DNA from: Terriglobia bacterium
GTDB taxonomy: Bacteria > Acidobacteriota > Terriglobia > Bryobacterales > Bryobacteraceae
Assembly: GCA_020073305.1 (NCBI GenBank)
Contig: JAIQFK010000031.1
Coordinates: forward strand, 1-64,000
DNA: 64,000 nt
Direction of reading: 5' to 3'
This document shows, piece by piece, positions 60,262 through 64,000 of the stretch (position 1 is the stretch's first letter; each line of letters starts with the position of its first letter). The position numbers and the translations under genes are program-made. Below the pieces are notes generated by a model. It was not told the DNA's origin. It ran no database searches and saw nothing but the letters and a program-made list of their open reading frames with translations.

Positions 60262-61642
60262 TTGACGTCGGCGGCCAGGGCAGATGCGCGTCAATGCGCC
60301 GCCACAACCAGACAAGCTGATCGAACATCTTCATCTGCAGGGCGCCGAGTGTCGTGCGCTGGAGGATTCTTCCGCTGACGTACCAGCCCGGCCGCGAGAC
60401 GCGGTTGAAATTTAGAATCCGTTCCACCCGGAAACCGGCGCGCTCCATCTTCTCCTGCAGTTCCTGGTGAGAGTAGCGCCGATAGTGGCCCAGCGCCGTG
60501 TCGAGTGTGCCGAAAATCTCCTGCCCGTGCGGCACCAGCACAATCGCGCGGCCGCCTTTCCGTAGCGCCGAGTGAATGTTCCGCAGGCCGAGCATATCGT
60601 CCTCAATATGTTCGAGCACGTTCAGGCAAACCACGGTGTCCATGGTGCCTTCCATGTCTGCGAAATCACCCGGATTGGCCAGGTCGCAATAGCGGACATG
60701 CAAATTGTGCCGGTGCTGGAAACGAGTTGCCAGCCGCGCCATGTGCTCCTGATCGATGTCCGCCGCCACGTAGCATTTCACCCGCGGGATCAGCACGCGT
60801 GTCAGGTTGCCGATTCCCGCGCCAATCTCGATCACACGCTCGCCCACGTACGGGCGGATCGTCTCCCCCATCCAGCGGTTGAATCGCGGCGCTTTGGAAA
60901 GCGCGTGCAGAATGTCGGGCCCGGAATCCTTGTAGATATCGTTTGTGAACGCGTAGCGCGCGATAATGCACACCGCTTCCAGGGCGTCTTTCAGCCCAAC
61001 TTTCTTGCCTTCTTCGTAAGTGCGCCCGTGGTAGCTGATGGGCGTTTCGTAAATCCGTACCTGGCGCCGCGCCACTTTGATGGTCAGCTCCGGCTCGATG
61101 CCGAAGCGGTTGCTGCGAATGGGAATGCTCTTTAGCAGAGACGTTCGGAACGCTTTGTAGCAGGTCTCCACGTCGGTCAAGTTGAGGTCCGCCACCAGAT
61201 TGGCGAACTCCGTCAGCAGCCGGTTGGCTACGGAGTGCCAGAAGTAGAGCACCCGTCGCTCACCCACGATCATGAACCGGGAGCCATATACGACGTCGGC
61301 CTTGCCTCCAAGCAGCGGGCCCAGCATCTTCGGGTATTCGCGCGGGTCATATTCCAGGTCGGCGTCCTGGATGATCGAAAAATCCCCGCGCGCCTGCTCG
61401 ATGGCTGTGCGGATCGCCGCTCCCTTGCCTCGGTTGTGATCGTGCCGGAACAAGCGGATTTCCGGATGCTGTGCGGCCATGTCCGCTACAATTTCTGCCG
61501 AGCCGTCGGTTGAGCCGTCGTCCACCACCAGGATTTCGCGCGCCATGCCCTCCGGCAGCGGCGCCGCCAACACCCGTTCCAGTAACGGCACAATGAACTC
61601 TTCTTCGTTATAGAGCGGAACCAATATCGAAAGGAGCGGCAT
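60236..61642 (-). CDS. Fused GT2 glycosyltransferase and SAM methyltransferase
   Basis: The 468-residue protein joins two enzymes. Residues 1-230 are a dolichol-phosphate-mannose-synthase-like GT2 (PLLSILVPLYNEEEFIVPLLE, VVDDGSTDGSAEI, DADLEYDPREYPKML, DVVYGSRFMIVGERR). Residues 245-468 form a class I methyltransferase with VIEIGAGIGNLTRVL (SAM loop), AADIDQEHMARLA, VCLNVLEHIEDD and LVPHGQEIFGTLD. It may add and methylate a sugar on a lipid carrier or glycan. The acceptor is unknown. Each half is complete, and the join is short (DSGPDILHALSKAPRFNRWMG). It overlaps the DsbA-like gene by 26 bases at its end. Confidence 0.85.
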   Translation of the reverse strand: MPLLSILVPLYNEEEFIVPLLERVLAAPLPEGMAREILVVDDGSTDGSAEIVADMAAQHPEIRLFRHDHNRGKGAAIRTAIEQARGDFSIIQDADLEYDPREYPKMLGPLLGGKADVVYGSRFMIVGERRVLYFWHSVANRLLTEFANLVADLNLTDVETCYKAFRTSLLKSIPIRSNRFGIEPELTIKVARRQVRIYETPISYHGRTYEEGKKVGLKDALEAVCIIARYAFTNDIYKDSGPDILHALSKAPRFNRWMGETIRPYVGERVIEIGAGIGNLTRVLIPRVKCYVAADIDQEHMARLATRFQHRHNLHVRYCDLANPGDFADMEGTMDTVVCLNVLEHIEDDMLGLRNIHSALRKGGRAIVLVPHGQEIFGTLDTALGHYRRYSHQELQEKMERAGFRVERILNFNRVSRPGWYVSGRILQRTTLGALQMKMFDQLVWLWRRIDAHLPWPPTSIIAIAAKV

Positions 61643-61745
61643 TCGAAACTACTAACTGTAGCGCAGGCCCACGCCGCTTTTGCGGCGAGCCGCGGCTTTT
61701 GTTCGCCGAGCGCTCGAATTCCGTTAGCATAGAAAGACCGAATTT

Positions 61746-63059
61746 ATGACGAAAGAAGAGATCCTTCTCGCGAACCAGGAATTTCTGTTCCCCGCCGTCT
61801 TCCACTACTACAAAGAGCCCTTGGTGGTTGCGCGCGCCAAAGACCAGTTTGTTTACGACGCCGACGGCAACCAGTATCTGGACTTCTTCGGCGGCATTCT
61901 CACCATCAGCGTCGGCCACTGCAATGAAAAGGTGAATGCCCAGGTTCACCACCAAATTGACCGGCTGGAGCACGTCTCCACGGTCTTCGCTACCGAGCCG
62001 CAAGCCGCGCTGGCGAAGCGTATCGCCGAAGTTACGCCCGGCGGCCGCTTGCGCAAATCCTTTTTCACCAACAGTGGCACGGAGGCCAACGAGACCGCCA
62101 TCCTGGCGGCGCGCTGTTACACGGGGTCGGCGGAAATCATCGCGCTGCGCCACTCCTACCACGGCCGGTCCTCGCTGGCCATGTCGCTCACCGGCCAATC
62201 CACCTGGCGACTTGGTGGGGCCGGCTCGCTACAGCCTGGAATCGTCCACGCGCATAACGCCTACTGCTACCGTTGCCCCTTCGGACTCTCCTATCCCGAG
62301 TGCGACGTGCGCTGCGCCCGCGATATGGAAGACGTCATCCGCAGCTCGACGTCCGGCCGTGTGGCCGGCATTATCGCCGAGCCGATCCAGGGCGTCGGCG
62401 GATTCATCACGCCGCCGCGGGAATATTTCCAGATCGTGGCTGAAATCGTCCGCAACCACGGCGGCATCTTCATCAGCGACGAAGTACAAACCGCCTGGGG
62501 CCGCACCGGCGGCAAGTGGTTCGGCATCGAACAATACGGCGTCGTGCCGGACGTGATCACCAGTGCTAAAGGGCTTGGGAACGGTCTCCCCATCGGCCTG
62601 ACCGTCGCCACGCCCGAAGTAGCGGACGCGCTGCGCGGCGCGACCATTTCGACGTTTGGCGGAAATCCCGTGGTTGCCACCGCCGCTAAAGCGGTGATCG
62701 ACCTGGTCCAGGAGGAGAATCTGCTGGCCCATGCGGCCGAGACCGGCGCCTACCTCCGCCAGGGCCTGGAGCATCTGCGCGAAAAGCACGTGCTCATCGG
62801 CGAGGTGCGCGGCATGGGTCTGATGCAGGCCACCGAGCTGGTTCGCGACCGCAAGACCAAGGAACCGGCAGCCTTGGAGACCGCCCAGTTGATGGAAGCC
62901 ACGCGCGAAAACCGCCTGCTGGTGGGGAAGGGCGGCGTTTTCGGCAACGTCATCCGCATCTCTCCGCCGCTCAATATTCGCAAAACCGATGTGGACCAGT
63001 TCGTCCGCTTGCTCGACGCCAGCCTGGCCCAATGCGCGATTCACGCTGCCGCAGGGTAG
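61746..63059 (+). CDS. Class III aminotransferase (AGXT2-like)
   Basis: The 437-residue protein is a fold-type I PLP enzyme with VYDADGNQYLDFFGGILTISVGHC, SGTEANETAI, the PLP-binding Lys275 in ITSAKGLGNGLPIGLT and the STFGGNPV loop. A Cys-rich loop with Cys174, Cys177, Cys186 and Cys190 (CYRC, CDVRC) is characteristic of the alanine-glyoxylate/beta-amino-acid transaminase subgroup and may bind metal. The substrate is therefore an amino acid plus glyoxylate or pyruvate, with low certainty. The 103-base upstream gap carries two short inverted repeats and is shared with the divergent GT2-methyltransferase gene. Confidence 0.87.
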   Translation: MTKEEILLANQEFLFPAVFHYYKEPLVVARAKDQFVYDADGNQYLDFFGGILTISVGHCNEKVNAQVHHQIDRLEHVSTVFATEPQAALAKRIAEVTPGGRLRKSFFTNSGTEANETAILAARCYTGSAEIIALRHSYHGRSSLAMSLTGQSTWRLGGAGSLQPGIVHAHNAYCYRCPFGLSYPECDVRCARDMEDVIRSSTSGRVAGIIAEPIQGVGGFITPPREYFQIVAEIVRNHGGIFISDEVQTAWGRTGGKWFGIEQYGVVPDVITSAKGLGNGLPIGLTVATPEVADALRGATISTFGGNPVVATAAKAVIDLVQEENLLAHAAETGAYLRQGLEHLREKHVLIGEVRGMGLMQATELVRDRKTKEPAALETAQLMEATRENRLLVGKGGVFGNVIRISPPLNIRKTDVDQFVRLLDASLAQCAIHAAAG

Positions 63060-63127
63060 GAAGCGGGCTCCCACCCGTTGCGCGCGGTGCGGGGTTGTGA
63101 TAAAGCTTCGGTCATCGGAGGTGCATT

Positions 63128-63961
63128 ATGCGCACCAGCGCCATTCGTGTAATGGCCACGGGGACCCTTGCTTTTTTCTGCTTCATTCTCATTTCCTGCT
63201 CCAGCGACAACGCGCCGAAGGTGGGAACGCCCGAATTTTACTGGGGTGCCGCCAAAGAGACGTTTGCCGCCGGCGACTATGTGAAAACCATCACCCACCT
63301 GGAAGAGCTCAACGCTCACGAAAGCGAATTTACGGCGCGCGCGCGGCCGTGGTTGCTGGTGATGACGTCCGGCATGGCGCGCGGGTATATCGACCTGGCC
63401 GACAGCTTTGATGCCGGCTCACGCGCCAACCGGGCCAACCCGACCGAGTTCCGGCGCCGCACCAACACCTATCGCGCGGAAGCCAATCGTCTGGCCCTCG
63501 AGTTTGTCGAAGTCTTCGACCAGTTTCAGAAGGGCAAAGACGACCCAGTGCCGCTGGCCATGCCCTTTCCTACCGGCAACGCCGCACCCGTGATGCAGTT
63601 GAGCCGGGCAGCCACCGGCATGATCCTGCCGCCAGCCGCGATCGATGCGTCCGAGAAGCAATCCATCGAGCGCGGAGTACTGCTCGCCGCGTGCGCAGCC
63701 GCTGGCGCACCCGAGGATCCGGCGAAAACACAGGAACTGCTCAAGCCCGGGACCTTCCAGGTGCCGCGCGCTACGTTCGTCACATCCATGGCCATCACAC
63801 TGTTTGACGACTCGCAGCTTTACGGAATCCAGAAGATGGCTGATCCGGGAAGAGTGAAGATCTTCTGCAATCGCGCACTCGACGCTCTCAAGGCCGTGCC
63901 GGAAACCAAGCAGACCAAGGAGCTGATCACCAAGATCAACAAGCGCCTCAAAACCATTTGA
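63128..63961 (+). CDS. Lipoprotein of unknown function
   Basis: The 277-residue protein has a lipoprotein signal: a hydrophobic stretch ending in FILISC-SSDN, where the LISC lipobox marks Cys24 as the lipidated residue. The mature chain is mostly helical, with TPR-like AAKETFAAGDYVKTITHLEELNAHE near its start. A later Pro-rich part and a basic end follow (ELITKINKRLKTI). AAxGGAGG-type CGGAGGTG lies before the ATG. Its next neighbour starts 25 bases downstream with CAGGAG before it, so an operon is likely. No family name. Confidence 0.8.
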   Translation: MRTSAIRVMATGTLAFFCFILISCSSDNAPKVGTPEFYWGAAKETFAAGDYVKTITHLEELNAHESEFTARARPWLLVMTSGMARGYIDLADSFDAGSRANRANPTEFRRRTNTYRAEANRLALEFVEVFDQFQKGKDDPVPLAMPFPTGNAAPVMQLSRAATGMILPPAAIDASEKQSIERGVLLAACAAAGAPEDPAKTQELLKPGTFQVPRATFVTSMAITLFDDSQLYGIQKMADPGRVKIFCNRALDALKAVPETKQTKELITKINKRLKTI

Positions 63962-63986
63962 CGCAGCGTCGCGACAGGAGCGAGTC

Positions 63987-64000
63987 ATGAATCTCAAACG
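63987..64000 (+). CDS. Start of the next gene, cut by the window end
   Basis: ATG 63987 is preceded by CAGGAG seven bases upstream and begins M-N-L-K. Only four codons are present, so nothing can be said about the product. It probably belongs to the lipoprotein operon. Confidence 0.4.

Noticed and set aside
61672-61697. Inverted repeats CGCCGC-TTTT-GCGGCG and AGCCGCGGCT as a terminator
   Set aside because: They lie between divergent gene starts, with only a short T run (TTTT then G), so termination is not indicated. They might be an operator, but nothing supports it further.
1-64000. tRNA, rRNA or CRISPR arrays
   Set aside because: No cloverleaf, rRNA core sequence or regularly spaced direct repeat was recognised by reading; a dedicated search was not possible.

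Overview
The window looks like a piece of chromosome from a high-GC, didermic soil bacterium of the Acidobacteriota, most like the Solibacter/Bryobacter group. This is inferred from gene content: a type II secretion locus, DUF1080 and S55-like secreted proteins, a GH127 arabinofuranosidase, a PQQ dehydrogenase with its own cytochrome c, and a cytochrome/copper-monooxygenase-like protein. No rRNA, tRNA or CRISPR array was seen. Coding density is very high, with many 4-base ATGA/GTGA overlaps, so most genes sit in tight operons.

Layout. 1-3.0 kb: the cut end of a transposase, then a minus-strand group (secreted haem/copper protein, alpha/beta hydrolase, phosphoribosyltransferase). 3.1-6.4 kb: a Tat-exported PLP enzyme, a small beta-barrel protein, and two overlapping AhpD-like genes. 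The second of these has an in-frame TGA exactly where its neighbour has the second cysteine of the CxxC motif, followed by a SECIS-like hairpin: a probable selenoprotein. 6.5-10.1 kb: xseA, a Fur-family regulator, and an FHA-GAF-phosphatase. 10.1-18.9 kb: TPR protein, class A penicillin-binding protein, two small membrane proteins, proline dehydrogenase, RmuC, an anion permease, and a GT28 glycosyltransferase. 19.1-25.8 kb: a secreted protein, a RibBA with a degenerate RibA half, the cdaA-cdaR-glmM cluster (c-di-AMP synthesis and cell-wall precursor supply), a DUF1080 protein and a histone-deacetylase-like hydrolase. 25.9-29.9 kb: an S55-like secreted protease coupled to a beta-propeller protein.

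29.9-43.7 kb is the dominant feature: one minus-strand run that begins with an ECF sigma factor and anti-sigma factor and continues through a secreted protein, gspE, F, G, H, I, J, K, a fused PilM/PilN-like GspL, GspM-like, GspC-like, a small secreted protein and the secretin gspD. The secretin carries a Gly/Tyr/Met repeat insert. The order suggests that the whole secretion system may answer to its own sigma factor.

43.8-64 kb holds a kinesin-light-chain-type TPR protein, an orphan gene behind an AT-richer intergenic region, a GT4 glycosyltransferase, an HpnH-like radical SAM protein, a propeller protein, GH127, a LacI regulator, an LD-carboxypeptidase, homoserine kinase with a U32-like TIM-barrel protein, a class V aminotransferase, a PQQ dehydrogenase with lanthanide-type ligands plus a dihaem cytochrome c, a Cys-rich DsbA-like protein, a fused glycosyltransferase-methyltransferase, a class III aminotransferase and a lipoprotein. 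The secreted enzymes, PQQ/cytochrome pair and GH127 fit a heterotroph living on plant-derived polymers and small alcohols, which is inference.
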